From Ovis canadensis (taxonomy: Eukaryota > Chordata > Mammalia > Artiodactyla > Bovidae), in contig NC_091255.1 in the NCBI RefSeq assembly GCF_042477335.2, positions 22,856,501-22,920,500 of the forward strand: 64,000 nt of DNA. Reading direction: 5' to 3'. Of this stretch, positions 32,636 through 45,052 are shown piece after piece. Numbering within the stretch: position 1 is the stretch's first letter; each line of letters opens with the position of its first letter. A program made the translations under genes and the position numbers. The notes under the pieces were generated by a model. The model searched no databases. It was not told the DNA's origin and was given only the letters and a program-made list of their open reading frames with translations.

Positions 32636-33580
32636 AGGACTGAAGCTACAAGTCACAGGACAGCTACGTGGCAGAAAAGGGAGGGTCCCTTGTGCTTTCA
32701 GCCACACCAGCAGGGCTTTGCAGAGACAGATGCTCTGAGTATCTGCAGCACTGAGGCCAGAGAGCAGCCTGTGTGTCTGCAACCCGAGAGGGTGGTTTTG
32801 TGGCTGGAGAGTGGTGCGCATCTGCGACAGTGGGGTGATCCTTTACCGTACATCACGCGGCAGTGTCAAAAACGGACATGCCACCACTTAGCTACACCCT
32901 CAAAGACGGATGCTGTCTTTGTTCTGGGAACTGATCGCACACTGGAAGACCCATTTTCTCCAAGGGTGGACAATGGGAAACCATCTCCAAGAGGGCCTGG
33001 GGAAGCAGGGGGCACTGAAGCAGCCTCGGGGCCCTGGCTGGGGGTGAGGGGCGTGGCTCTCACCCTGCGGTTCCGGTTACTGCCTGCGGAGGTGTCATCT
33101 CACCTTGCTCTGAGCTCCGGGGACTCACGTTCTGCTCTCTGGGCGTGGTGGCCAGAGCCCCTGGTCCCTCACTTGCAGCCTCTTCCCCACCACGTGCTCC
33201 TGGACCTGAGTCTCAGCGTGTCTTCCCTCCTTTTTAAGCCACCCACCTAGCAGGTTCTGCTCTGGGGTCATCCGGAGCCTCACCAAAATATCCCCAAAGC
33301 CGGTTCCCTCCGGCATCTCAGCGACTGCAAGCTGTCAGGAAGCGCAGCCCATCCGCAGGCCCTCTTGAGGACTGAAGGCTGGGGCTGGGTCCTGCCACCT
33401 CTCCCCTCCAGTTCCCAGCTTCCACTGAATTTCTCCCTTCCCACGCAGGGCCCTCATCTCCCCAGAGTAACCCCTCTGTGAGTTATTGGGTGTTAACATG
33501 TTTACTGGAAATTTGGGCATATGATAGGTTCTGAATATAGCACAGAATAATTTGGGTGGGAACCTAAAATTAGATATTAG

Positions 33581-33822
33581 GGACTTCCCTGGTGGTCCAG
33601 TGGCTAGCACTCTGTGCTTCCAATACAGGGTGTCTGATCCCGGTTCAATCCCTGGCCAGGGAACTAGATTCCACGTGCCACAACTAAGTTCATATGCTGC
33701 AGCTAAGAGCTTCATCACAGCAACTACAGATCCCATAGGCTGCAATAAAGGTTGAAGAGCCTGCATGCCATAACCAAGACTCAGCACAGCCAAATAAATT
33801 AATTATAAATAAATAATAAAAG
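33581..33822 (+). repeat. CHR-2 type SINE, long form
   Basis: Full-length tRNA-Glu SINE ending in aataaattaattataaataa. agatattag / agatgttag flanks. Confidence 0.88.
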
Positions 33823-33867
33823 CAGATGTTAGCCATAAAAATCCCTGCTTTAAAAATCCACTGGCCA

Positions 33868-34120
33868 GACTTCTCTGGTAGTCCACCGGTTAAGAATCTG
33901 CCTGCCAATGTAGGGAACACGCGTTTGACCCCTGGTTCCAGAAGATGTCACATGCCACGGGCAACTAAACCCCATGGGGCAACTAAGCCCCAACTACTGA
34001 AGCCCCTGCACCGTAATGAAGAGTGGCCCCTGCTCACCGCAACTAGAGAAAGCCCAAGTACAGCAATAAAGACCCAACACAGCGAAATATAAATAGATAG
34101 ATAGATAAAAAAAAAATTTT
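33868..34120 (+). repeat. CHR-2 type SINE with target-site duplication
   Basis: Full-length copy with a (gata)n and poly-A tail. Flanked by aatccactggcca at 33855-33867 and 34121-34133. Confidence 0.92.
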
Positions 34121-34454
34121 AATCCACTGGCCATTTCCTGACAGAAAAAATTAATCTCTTCCTGGCCTGACTTTCTTCCCAAGACCTGGGACCCTTGGGC
34201 ACCTCCCCTCTTCTCCCTCACAACTACACACCAACTCTCACACTGACCATGAAAAACTCTCAAACCTATTTCTTTCCTTTGCAGAAAAATTAGCCCTCTC
34301 TAGACGACAGAGGTAGGGCGGGATAAGGCAGGGAGTCTCCCCTTTTCTGATCAGATATGCCCATTATGCACCTTTTCCCCAAACCCAAAAGTAATTCCCT
34401 CCCTAAGAAGATTTTAGCCCTCATTTTAGAGCAATCAGCTCAACTTTAACCAGC

Positions 34455-34665
34455 TCTCCTGAGACAACATTTCTGTACTGCCTCATACATTTCTGTGAAT
34501 CCTCCCAGTGCAAAGTAGGCAGCATTATTACCCCCATTTCACAGACAAGGAAACTGAGGCTGAGCAAAGTTAAAGAACACAGCCAACGAGTGAATCAACA
34601 TCCAGGCAAGAACTCAAACCCAGGCGGGCCTTACTCTAAACTCTGTGGTCTCCACCACTGCCCCT
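34455..34665 (+). repeat. MIR
   Basis: Well preserved core: ttattacccccatttcacag, acaaggaaactgaggctgag. Confidence 0.75.
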
Positions 34666-35179
34666 CCTTGGAGGATTGGATGTTTCTGTAGCTAGGAGGA
34701 AAACCCCATTTTTAAAACAATTCCCAAGTGGCAGGAAAGGCCAGTGTGCTGCAGAGTCACGTGTGGAGCCAGGAGATAAGAACCCCTGATGCTGGGGTCA
34801 TGCCAGCCTCACAGAGCAGCTTCCAGCACTCCTGCTTCTTCCTGAGTCAGGCTCTTCCTTGACCAGAGTTACCAGGGCAAACACCAGGGCAAGTCCCGTC
34901 CTGCAAACAGTCACCTTGGGGCCGACCACACCATCCCCAGACGTCAGAGCTACAGAGAGGCGGCTGCAGACTCGAGGCTCTCCAGACTACCTAATCACCA
35001 AGCACCCCTAGCAGGCAGGCACTGTTCCCCGCTGGCTGCCAGGCACCATGCCCTTTCACCTCTACCCAGCAAGGGGCCAAGCCCAGGGGGCCATCAATTC
35101 CAACCACCACTGTTTCTTCCCTCCCTCGCGAGAAGAGGTCACCCTGACCTCAGTGACCATGTGCGCAGCTGCAGCTATT

Positions 35180-35395
35180 CACTGAGCAGCTGCTGTGTGC
35201 CAGGCACTATACACAATGACCTCCTCTCGTCTTTCCAGTCCCAGGGCTCAGTAGCAGTCAGCCCGTTTTACAGATGAGCAGACCATCTAGCAAGATCACG
35301 GCAGTTTCTTGAACTGTCACAGCTGCAGCAGCAGCAGCTGGAATTTGAAACTAAGCTTGTGCAACTGCAAGGCCTGTGCAATTTCCACTACGCAA
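35180..35395 (+). repeat. MIR
   Basis: ctgagcagctgctgtgtgcc head and cccgttttacagatgagcag core. Confidence 0.65.
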
Positions 35396-35734
35396 CACCC
35401 TCTCTCGGAGGAGATAGAAATACGCCCCTCCTTCCCAAGGCCCAGACATTGGTCTCCTTCTAGGGGAAACCACAGAAGGCTGTGTTTTGGGGGTCAAAGC
35501 ACGATTCTAAAAGCTGGTGGGATGAGGGGTTGGGTGAGAGACTGCAGCAAGGATGAGCCTCTGGGTGAGCCATCCCACCCCCGTGAGACCTGGGTCCCTC
35601 ATTGGACTTAGAGATTAAAGAGACTCTAAGACCAAGCTTGAAATGCCAAGGGACTCCTGGGCACTTCCTGCCAGATGACTCTTTATAAACTGACAGAAAA
35701 TGCACATGATACTAAATTCTGAAGATACAAAAAT

Positions 35735-35944
35735 GGTATCCCTCTGGTGGGGAGGAATCAATTGGGAGTTTAGGACTGACATATACACGCTGTTACATTT
35801 AAAATAGATAATCAACGAGGACAGGGAACTCTGCTCTATATTCTGTAATAACCTAAATGGGAAAAGATTTTGAAAAAGAACAGATACATGTATCTGTTTC
35901 ACTGAGTCACTTTGTTGAACACATGAAACACATCGTTAATCAGC
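35735..35944 (+). repeat. L1 3' end
   Basis: Sense L1 terminus (aaaatagataatcaacgagg, cagggaactctgctctatat). Confidence 0.75.
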
Positions 35945-36395
35945 TGTTGTTCAGTCGCTAAGTCATGTCTTTCTCTGCGCCTGCAGCACACTAGGCTGCC
36001 CTGTCCTTCCCTCTCGCCTGAAGTTTGCTCAAACTCATGCCCATGGATGCCATCCAACCATTTGATCCTCTGTTGCCCCCTTCTCCTCCTGCCTTCAATC
36101 TTTCCCAGCATCAGAGTCTAACGAGTCAGCTCTTCGAGTCAGGTGGCCAAAGTATTGGAGCTTCAGCTTCAACATCTGTCCTTCCAGTGAATATTCAGGA
36201 CTGGTTTCCTTTAGGATGGACTAGTTTGACCTTGCAGTCCAAGGGACTCTCAAGAGTCTTCTCCAACACCACAGTTCAAAAGCATCAGTTCTTAGGCACG
36301 CAGCCTTCTTTATGGTACCACTCTCACATCCATACATGACTGCTGGAAAAACCATCGCTTTGACTATACAGACATTTGTCAGCAAAATCGTATTC
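35945..36395 (-). repeat. BovB LINE 3' end, degraded
   Basis: Antisense, with several small deletions compared with the copies at 13 and 28 kb. Ends in aaccatcgctttgactatac. Confidence 0.9.
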
Positions 36396-36542
36396 CAAAA
36401 TAAAATAAAATTTTTTTAAAGAAAAAAATCAACCAAGTTGGGTGAAGGAGTCATGTAAAAAGGGTAATTTTTTTTTACCAGAAACTTAAAATAAATACTT
36501 TAATAATTTTGAATGGTTATATTGTTTAAAATGATACATGTT

Positions 36543-36690
36543 GGGGCTTCCCTGGTGCTCCAGCGGTTAATACTCGACGCTTCCAATGCCGGGAGCCCAG
36601 GTTCAACCCCTGGTCAGGGAGTTAAGAGCCCACATGCTCTGCATTGTGGCCAAAAAGTAAAAAATAATAACAATAATAATAAATTTAAAA
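36543..36690 (+). repeat. CHR-2 type SINE
   Basis: gggcttccctggtgctccag head. Tail of (aat)n. Confidence 0.87.
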
Positions 36691-36737
36691 AGAATGACTC
36701 ATGTCAATTTTTCAAAATGTACTTTTGTCCTAAATAA

Positions 36738-36866
36738 ACTCACATTTTCCCTTTGGGCTCTGCCATGCAGTATGTAGGGCCTTAGTTCCCTTACCATGGA
36801 TTGAACCCCGTGCCCCCTGCATTAAGAGCTTGGAGTCTTAACCCCTGGACTGCCAGGAAAGTCCCT
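36738..36866 (-). repeat. CHR-2 type SINE
   Basis: Antisense, ending actgccaggaaagtcc. taaactca occurs on both sides. Confidence 0.85.
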
Positions 36867-37202
36867 AAACTCATGTTTTAAGTGTCTGAAAGATTAAAAA
36901 AAAAAGCACTACCCTTCTTATCCCTACCCCTAGGCCTCCTTTGCATTGCCCTTTCTGATAGGAAGGGAAGGTAGTTAATACCAGTTTCCCAAGAGCCTCC
37001 AGAAGAGAATCTGTACATTTACAAGCATAGATGAGTTTTCTTCTTTCACACACATGTAGCACACTTCAAAAGCTGCTCTGTTTCTTGCCTCTTGCACCTA
37101 AGACATCATTTCATATCTGCTCATAAAGAACTACATTATTCTTTTTAGTAGCTGCCTAAAATTCCATTATACAGAAGTGCCAGATTAATCAGCCCCTTGC
37201 AT

Positions 37203-37416
37203 GCTCAGGCCCTTTGGTCATTTTCAACTCTTTGCAACCCTACAGACTGTAGCCCACCAGGCTCTTCTGTCCATGGAATTCTCCAGGCAAGAATACTGGA
37301 GTGGATTGCCATGCCCTCTTCCAGGGGATCTTCTCCACCCGGAAACTGAACAAACATCTCTTGCAGCTTCTGCTTTGCCGGCAGAGTCTTTACCACTGAG
37401 TCATGGAGGAAGCCCC
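37203..37416 (-). repeat. Bov-tA SINE
   Basis: Antisense, diverged at its head (catggaggaagcccc). Confidence 0.87.
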
Positions 37417-37779
37417 AGTCAGTCCCTTCCTGATGGACAGTGAGGCTGTCTGCAGCCTTCACCATTACCAACCATGACTATCTTGTATATATTAAGTTTG
37501 TGCACGTGTGCGTATGAATGAAGGATAAATTCCTAGAAGTAGAATTGCCTGTGCTTATTAAATACAATATGCGCTTTTAATATTTCAATGGGTTTTGCTA
37601 TGCAACCCTCCAGAGACGTGGCAGTGTGTGTAGACCACAGCAATGAAAGGCAGCGCAGAGAGTACTTTCCATATGAGGAATGATTGTTGGCTGCAAGAGA
37701 CAAGCTGGGGGCAGACAGGCAGGCCTGTGCCTGGCCAGACATTCATCCTAGGACAAGTGACAAAGACGAGGCAGCACCA

Positions 37780-37915
37780 CCAACAGGCAAGCCACCCATT
37801 TCACAGATGACAACACAGGCACTGGGAACCGACAAGCTTCACCCAGGGTCATGGCCTGGGTCCCTGTAAGTATGGGTCAATTTCCAGACTATCTGCTTCA
37901 CCTTCTGATCTCACC
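37780..37915 (+). repeat. MIR-like relic
   Basis: cacccatttcacagatgaca core resemblance. Confidence 0.4.
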
Positions 37916-38053
37916 TCTAATCTCTTGTGCTGACTTAGCAAAAACTTGGAGAACCATCTCCTTTCTACTGTGAACTGAAAGTAGCTGAGCCACCCACGTT
38001 TTTTTAGGGCTTTCTGAGTCACTGTATTCCCCTCTACAAGAAACCAGGACCTG

Positions 38054-38092
38054 CCCCCCACCCCCCCCCCACACACACACACACACACTCAC
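38054..38092. repeat. Poly-C followed by (CA)n
   Basis: C-rich run at 38054-38071, then about nine CA units. Confidence 0.9.
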
Positions 38093-38359
38093 CCAGGGGC
38101 TGTTTCCAACCTGCAAGGGCCCACAGAGCCCTGGCCATTCACAGCTCCAAGGTGAGTAGCAGTGATTATCCTGGACATTCATCCACCAGCCTAAAGAACC
38201 AAAAATCTCAACAGACCCTCTCCAGGGTGACCGCTAGATGGAGGGCAGTGAGGACTGGAAAGAAGTGAGAGGGACGCGTGAGCCAGGAGTGTTCTCATTA
38301 GCCATTCTGGAGACAGAAGTAAGCATGGCAAAAACAGTTCTGTCTTTGCACTTGGAAAG

Positions 38360-38522
38360 TACCTCCCACCTACTAACTCACCCCACCTTCACAGAAGTTC
38401 CCTGAGTTATACCGGGCAGGGGTTCTAATACTCACAGTCCCCATTTGAGAGATGTTGAAAAGGAACTGTGACTTCCCTACTGCTAGAGAGGTAGAGACTA
38501 GAGGCAGAACCTAGGATTAAGA
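38360..38522 (+). repeat. MIR relic
   Basis: agtccccatttgagagatgt and agaggcagaacctaggatta. Confidence 0.5.
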
Positions 38523-38807
38523 GGCTTCATCCTGGCCACATCCTGTTGTGCCCTTGTGGTGAGCAATCTCCTGCAATACACATCCACAAAAACCATCCCT
38601 TGTCTGCCCACATGCAAAACGAGCCACTCCGTCCCTAGAAACGTTGTTAGAGGCCCTCCAGTGCGTGGATGGACACGAATTCCTTTCTCTGGGTCCTCGT
38701 CTTTGTCTCAGCGCCACATATACATCCTTTGTAGGTACATCCAAGCAGACTCTTGGGATATTTATGATGGATGGGTTTGCATTCTAAGTTCCTGGTCTGG
38801 CCTCTGG

Positions 38808-39018
38808 TGCATGAAAGTGAAAGCGAAGTCACTCAGTCGTGTCCGACTCTTTGCAACCCCATGGACTGTAGCCTACCAGGCTCCTCAGTCCGTGGAATTT
38901 TCCAGGCAAGAGTACTGGAGTGGGTTACCATCTCCTTCTCCAGGGGATCTTCCCAGCCTAGGGATCGAACCCGGTTCTCCCACATTGCAGGCAGACGCTT
39001 TACCGTCTGAGCCAGCGG
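38808..39018 (-). repeat. Bov-tA SINE
   Basis: Antisense, little diverged, from agtgaaagcgaagtcactca to tctgagccagcggtg. Confidence 0.92.
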
Positions 39019-39045
39019 TGCTGAATAAAAAATGTGTTTCTTCAG

Positions 39046-39168
39046 GGACTTTCCTGGTGATCCAGGGGTTAAGACTCCACTCTTCCAATGCAGACGGCAC
39101 AGGTTCCATCCCTGGTCAGGGAACTAGGATCCTACATGTCACACAGACCAAAAAAAAAAAAAAAAAAA
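39046..39168 (+). repeat. CHR-2 type SINE
   Basis: Long A tail at 39150-39168; tgtgtttcttc flanks on both sides (about 39031 and 39181). Confidence 0.9.
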
Positions 39169-39189
39169 AGTTTTTTTTATTGTGTTTCT

Positions 39190-39398
39190 TCTGCTATATT
39201 TAAAATAGATAACCAACAAGGACCTACTGCAATAGCTCGGGAACTCTGCTCAATGTTTTGTGGCAGCCTGGATGGGAGGGGAGTTTGAGGGAGAAGGGAC
39301 ACATGTCTATGTATGCCTAGTCCCTTCCCCCTTCACCAGAAACTGTTAGAACATTGTTAATCAGCTATACTCCAATACAAAATAAAAGGTTTTAGGTT
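39190..39398 (+). repeat. L1 3' end
   Basis: tatttaaaatagataaccaa to aatcagctatactccaatac. Confidence 0.8.
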
Positions 39399-39427
39399 TT
39401 TTTAGAAGTGTGTTTCTTGGTTGGCCG

Positions 39428-39472
39428 AAGGATAGATAGATAGATGGATAGATGAATGGGTGGATGGTTGGG
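39428..39472. repeat. (GATA/GATG)n short tandem repeat
   Basis: aaggatagatagatagatgg and similar units. Confidence 0.85.
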
Positions 39473-39555
39473 TTTCGTATTGGTTTAATGTGTTTCTGTG
39501 TCTGTTTTTTAAGTTCCTTGCACAGTATCCATTCCCCCTTCCAAATATAATCTTG

Positions 39556-39692
39556 ATAAAAGGAAATGGCAACCCACTCCAGTGTTCTAGCGTGGAGAAT
39601 CCCAGGGACGGGGGAGCCTGGTGGGCTGCCGTCCATGGGGCCGCACAGAGTCGGACACGACTGGAGCGACTTAGCAGTAGTAGTAGCAGTGT
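39556..39692 (+). repeat. Bov-A monomer
   Basis: Ends in an (agt)n tail, a variant of the usual (agc)n. Confidence 0.88.
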
Positions 39693-40079
39693 CCTTTCGT
39701 GGACTTATTTCTCCTCCATGGTATACGTTCTCAGTGGTACTGCAAATCCCAGAGTTCTGTCCGCTCCCAGCGAAGAAGTAAGCAAATGACACCAGCTTGG
39801 CTGTCTACCCTCCCTCCCCTAGGACTCTGAATCTTTAATAGACTGAGATGTGGGTAGAAAAAATGGCTGGGGGGCATTTATTTCAACAGCGGTACCCTGA
39901 TGAGACTGTCCAGTAGTACTGCCGCCCAGATACCCTGGTTTCTCACTTGCCCTTTTTCCAAGTCAGGTTCTCCAATGCTCTATCCATTCTGTGAACTACT
40001 CAACATTGCCCCAGTACAATACCCTCCTGCTTAAGTTAGCCAGGGTTGTTGTCTACACTAAGAAACAAAGAATTTTATT

Positions 40080-42062
40080 TTTTATTATTTTATTTGTTTT
40101 TGGCTGTGCTGGATCTTCACTGCCATGAAGACTTTTTTTCTCTAGTTGCAGCCAGCGGGGGCTACCCTCAAGGTGCAGTGCACGGGCCTCTCATTGCGGT
40201 GGCTTCTCTTGTTGTGGAGCACGGGCTATAGGGCGCGCGGGCTGCAGGGCGCGCGGGCTGCAATAGCTGCGCGTGGGCTCAGCAGTTGTGGCACAAGGGC
40301 TTAGTGGTCTCGCAGACCATGGGATCTTCCTGGACCAGGGATCGAACCCGTGCTTCCTGCACTGGCAGGTGAATTCTTTTTCTTTTTTTTTTTTTTAAAT
40401 TTTATTTAATTTATTTATTTATTTATTTTACTTTATTTTACTTTACAATACTGTATTGGTTTTGCCATACATTGACATGAATCCACCACGGGTGTACATG
40501 CGTTCCCAAACATGAACCCCCCTCCCACCTCCCTCCCCATAACATCTCTCTGGGTCATCACCGTGCACCAGCCCCAAGCATGCTGTATCCTTCGTCGGAC
40601 ATAGACTGGTGATTCGATTCTTACATGTTAGTATACATGTTACAATGCCATTCTCCCAAATCATCCCACCCTCTCCCTCTCCCTCTGAGTCCAAAAGTCC
40701 GTTATACACATCTGTGTCTTTTTTGCTGTCTTGCATACAGGGTCATCATTGCTATCTTTCTAAATTCCATATATATGTGTTAGTATACTGTATTGGTGTT
40801 TCTCTTTCTGGCTTACTTCACTCTGTATAATCAGCTCCAGTTTCATCCATCTCATCAGAACTGATTCAAATGAATTCTTTTTAACGGCTGAGTAATACTC
40901 CATTGTGTATATGTACCACAGCTTTCTTATCCATTCATCTGCTGATGGACATCTAGGTTGTTTCCATGTCCTGGCTATTATAAACAGTGCTGCGATGAAC
41001 ATTGGGGTACATGTGTCTCTTTCAATTCTGGTTTCCTCGGTGTGTATGCCCAGAAGTGGGATTGCTGGGTCATAAGGTAGTTCTATTTGCAATTTTTTAA
41101 GGAATCTCCACACTGTTCTGCAAAGTGGCTGTACTAGTTTGCATTCCCACCAACAGTGTAGGAGGGTTCCCTTTTCTCCACACCCTCTCCAGCATTTACT
41201 GCTTGCAGATTTTTGGATCGCAGACATTCTGACTGGTGTGAAGTGGTATCTCACTGTGGTTTTGATTTGCATTTCTCTAATAATGAGTGATGTTGAGCAT
41301 CTTTTCATGTGTTTGTTAGCCATCCGTATGTCTTCTTTGGAGAAATGTCTGTTTAGTTCTTTGGCCCATTTTCTGATTGGCTCGTTTATTTTTCTGGAAT
41401 TGAGCTGCATAAGTTGCTTGTATATTTTTGAGATTAGTTGTTTGTCAGTTGTTTCATTTGCTATTATTTTCTCCCATTCAGAAGGCTGTCTTTTCACCTT
41501 GCTTATATTTTCCTTTGTTGTGCAGAAGCTTTTAATTTTAATTAGATCCCATTTGTTTATTTTTGCTTTTATTTCCAGTATTCTGGGAGGTGGATCATAG
41601 AGGATCCTGCTGTGATTTATGTCGGAGAGTGTTTTGCCTATGTTCTCCTCTAGGAGTTTTATAGTTTCTGGTCTTACATTTAGATCTTTAATCCATTTTG
41701 AGTTTATTTTCGTGTGCTGTGTTAGAAAGTGATCTAGTTTCATTCTTTTACAAGTAGTTGACCAGTTTTCCCAGCACCACTTGTTAAAGAGATTGTCTTT
41801 ATTCCATTGTATATTCTTGCCTCCTTTGTCAAAGATAAGGTGTCCACAGGTGCGTGGATTTATCTCTGGGCTTTCTATTTTGTTCCATTGATCTATATTT
41901 CTGTCTTTGTGCCAGTACCATACTGTCTTGATGACTGTGGCTTTGTAGTAGAGCCTGAAGTCAGGCAAGTTGATTCCTCCAGTTCCATTCTTCTTTCTCA
42001 AGATTGCTTTGGCTATTCGATGGCAGGTGGATTCTTAACCACTGAGCTGCCAGGGAAGCCCC
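40080..42062 (-). repeat. CHR-1 SINE, split by L1
   Basis: Antisense CHR-1 at 40080-40378; its last 26 bases (accactgagctgccagggaa...) are displaced to 42037-42062. Confidence 0.88.
40379..42020 (-). mobile_element. L1 LINE, 5'-truncated, young
   Basis: 1.64-kb antisense insertion with a poly-T start (40379-40396) and a 16-base target-site duplication tggcaggt(g/a)attctt type at 40363-40378 and 42021-42036. On the minus strand 42001-40760 is one uninterrupted 413-codon frame that is the C-terminal part of L1 ORF2p ([48 protein letters not shown]). The endonuclease and most of the reverse transcriptase are missing, so it cannot move by itself. The intact frame and sharp ends argue for recent insertion. 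Confidence 0.96.
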
Positions 42063-42369
42063 AAAGAATGTTACATGTCACAGACGTAGAAATGAATGGA
42101 AAGGGGGGCCGTGTAGAGAAATGGAAGGAGCGAGGAGGGAGTGAAGTGAAAGGACCCACCCGTACGGCCCACGCAAGGACTTCACGAGCTAAGTGGTAAG
42201 GTGAGTCCCTTCCCTTGGGCGGGAAGGAAGGAGAGATGATAAGATAACTCCTCAGCCTTACCTGCAGGAGAAGTGATGTGAATCAATTTTAGGGGCATTA
42301 GGACACGCACCCCCAACTCTCCTTCAGGATACCACAAATCCTCTAGTTTTATAGCTTTTAACCGAGAAC

Positions 42370-42490
42370 GGCCTCAGAAACAATACTGTCAAAACTCTAC
42401 TTCCTAGATGACGAAACGGAGGGCCACAAAGGGCAGAGGTCTGCCAACATCTCACAAAGAGGTCTGGAGCTGAACTGGGCCCAGAGCCCT
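42370..42490 (+). repeat. MIR relic
   Basis: tagatgacgaaacggagggc core resemblance. Confidence 0.45.
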
Positions 42491-44841
42491 GTCCCCGCCT
42501 TTTGTCACTGTCCAGAGCTGCCTCTGTCAGGAGTGACTCAGGTGCAGAATTTCCAAATCCCATTTTGAGAAAATTCCCCAAGGGGATTTCCTTGAGAATG
42601 CCTCGGGAGGTCCTAAAGTCCCTCTCTCTGTGGCCTGAACGCTCTGCAGCCAGGGGTGGGTGGGGGGCAGGTTGGAAAAGAAACAGGAGACTGCAGACCC
42701 CCAGCCCCAGGCATGGCTGCAACAGGCAAGAGGTCAAGGGGCGTCTCAGAACCAGCTCTTAAAAGGGGGCAGAATCCAGACCACAGCCACAGAGCCCTGT
42801 GAGATTCTGAAATTTGTGTTACTTCCTTTGTCAATTTGTCTGTGAAACTCTTTGAAAACAGGGTCTGTGTGCTGGCCTGCAGGGCCAGCCAGGAAAGGGG
42901 AAGTGGGGACCAGGTCTCACCCAGCGGCCAGGCTCAGAGAGTGAGAAATCCAGGGCCTGAGTCTCTGAAATCTGCCACACAGAAGGCAGGAAAGGTCAAG
43001 GCAGGCCTGGGTCATTCCTGTTTTTTGTGTGCTTTCTGCCTAATAACAAAATAACGCCTGAAATATCTAGCAATGCCTAAAATATCCAGCACAGTGCCGG
43101 ACAGCCAGTGGAAAATCACCGTCAATTTCCCTCACCTGCCCCCATGTCTCCTGATGATGAGCTGAGATGAATACCTCCCCTGAGCAGGGGTAGGCTGGGG
43201 CCTGGGTACCATGAGGGAGGAAACGCTGGAGCTTGACATTTGGGAGGACAGAGAGAAGGCATTGCTTTCTTTATATGCCGGTGCCAGGATTGGTGATGGG
43301 CGGTCAACTGGTTGCCTCCTTTCATCCTCTGGAGCAAAGTCCCAGGAGCTAGGAGTTTCTGCCCTGTTTCTAGAAAGGAAACCGAAGTGTAGACGAGTTA
43401 ATAACTCGACCAAAGACATACAGAGAGTAAATGATCTGTTTGATTTCAGCCCCAAGTTTGTCCCCGCCTTCGCCAGGCTTTCTCCTAGGGTCTAGGGACA
43501 GCGGAAGGGGGCTCAGAAAGTGAGTACAGAGAAAGGGAAGCCTCCGACAAGCACGCAGAGTGAAACAAAGAACAGACTCACAAGCGTCAGGAGTAGGAGG
43601 CCCTGGAATTGCCCCGTCCCCCATCCCCAGCAATTTTGGAAGAACGGATCCTTCTGTCCAGGCCTCGATGCCCCACCTCCAGGGCGCCTTGCGGTGGGCT
43701 CCTCCAGTCCCGCCTCCCCAACCTGCCCCGAAGTGAAAGGGGTGAGCACACGCGCACACACCACCTGTGGTCTCCACCCGCAGTAAACAAGCAGGGCGCA
43801 CACAGCCCCTGTCCTGTGTGGTGAAGGCGCGAACAGAGGGAGGCTGAGCAGCTGCAGCCCTTCGACCTCGCTGTGGTTGAACCCGGAGCCCGGGTGTGAT
43901 GGCCGGTGCCCTGACAGTGAAATGTACCGGGGGATGGGGAAGGGAAGGGCGGCCCAGAACAGGACGACAGGACGAGCAAACCGCAGCTGGGCCAACAGGA
44001 GATACCGTGCAGGGCCGCCTGGGCCTCCTGAGCACAGGGCTTTCTGTGTCCCCCATTTCTTTGATTAATGGCCTTCATGACTTTCCCTGAATTCCACTGG
44101 GCAGATTCAGACAGTTGTTAAATAGGGAAAGGAGGGGATGAGAGATCAGGCAGAAACAGTCAAGAGCAGCCTTGGGGCAAGGTCCTGGTTCCCCATCAAG
44201 GGATACACACAATATCTTTGAGCTGTTTTGCAGAAACTGAAATCCTCTGCAGGAGGGAGAAGTATGGCCTGCTTGCCCACAAGCCTGGAGACCCCAGACC
44301 CGCTGGACCTGAAGGTTGATGATGTTGACTCCTCCTTATCTCACCACCAACCCATCAGAAGAATGGCCAAGAGCTGATTACGCACTCTTTCAACAATTTC
44401 TATAAAACTTCTCATTATCTTCCCCAAGTGGTTTTGAAGGCATGAGCCTGCCATGGTCCCATTTGCCTGGAAAAGTGATAAATCGATTCTTTTCTACTTC
44501 ACGAAAAGCTCTGTCTCGAAAATTCAGAACCGGTATACAGAGAAGCTGAGCTTTCGGCATCAAAGGACAGGGCAAGATGGAGCAGGAAAAGTCTTGAATA
44601 GGGGTTCAGATCCCGCTCCCACCTGGGCAAACTCCCTGCATCAACTGGGAGGCCTCCCCTTCACCTTCACACTGCCGCCCCCTAAAGACCGCCACCCTCA
44701 CAAACTAGCACCTACCCCAGGGGGCCCTGCAGACACAGCGGAAGACAGCAGCACCCTGGCTTAAGCCTGAGATAGTCACTCGTGTTAAGGAGGGTGCAGA
44801 AGAAAAACACAATCAGAGAGCAAATCTCCAATTTGTTGCCT
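42491..44841. other. GC-rich intergenic stretch, no gene assigned
   Basis: Several overlapping frames up to 228 codons on the minus strand (43370-44056) are low-complexity P/R/G-rich translations. A MIR-like core lies at about 43370-43470. CpG content rises at 43610-43950. Confidence 0.45.
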
Positions 44842-45052
44842 TGCTGTTTGGTTGCTCAGCCGTGTCCAGCTCTTTTGAGACTCCATGGACCGCAGCCCGC
44901 CAGGCTTCTCTGTCCAAGGAGTTTCCCAGGCAAGAATACTGGAGTGGGTTGCCATTCACGTCACCAGGGGATTTTCCCGATCCAGGGATGGAACCTGTGT
45001 CTCCTGACTTGGCAGGCAGACTGTTCACCACTGAGCCATAAGGGAAGCCCCC
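44842..45052 (-). repeat. Bov-tA SINE
   Basis: Antisense, ending gagccataagggaagcccc. Confidence 0.9.

Noticed and set aside
32624-33250. 208-codon open frame on the + strand
   Set aside because: It starts in the tail of a CHR-2 SINE, shows no domain or compositional sign of coding, and lacks splice or promoter context.
41139-41600. 153-codon + strand frame rich in F, S and L
   Set aside because: It is the antisense of L1 ORF2, a known artefact of the A-rich LINE strand.
43370-44056. 228-codon open frame on the - strand
   Set aside because: It lies in GC-rich sequence where stops are rare. The translation is low-complexity P/R/G-rich, and overlapping frames on both strands are equally open.
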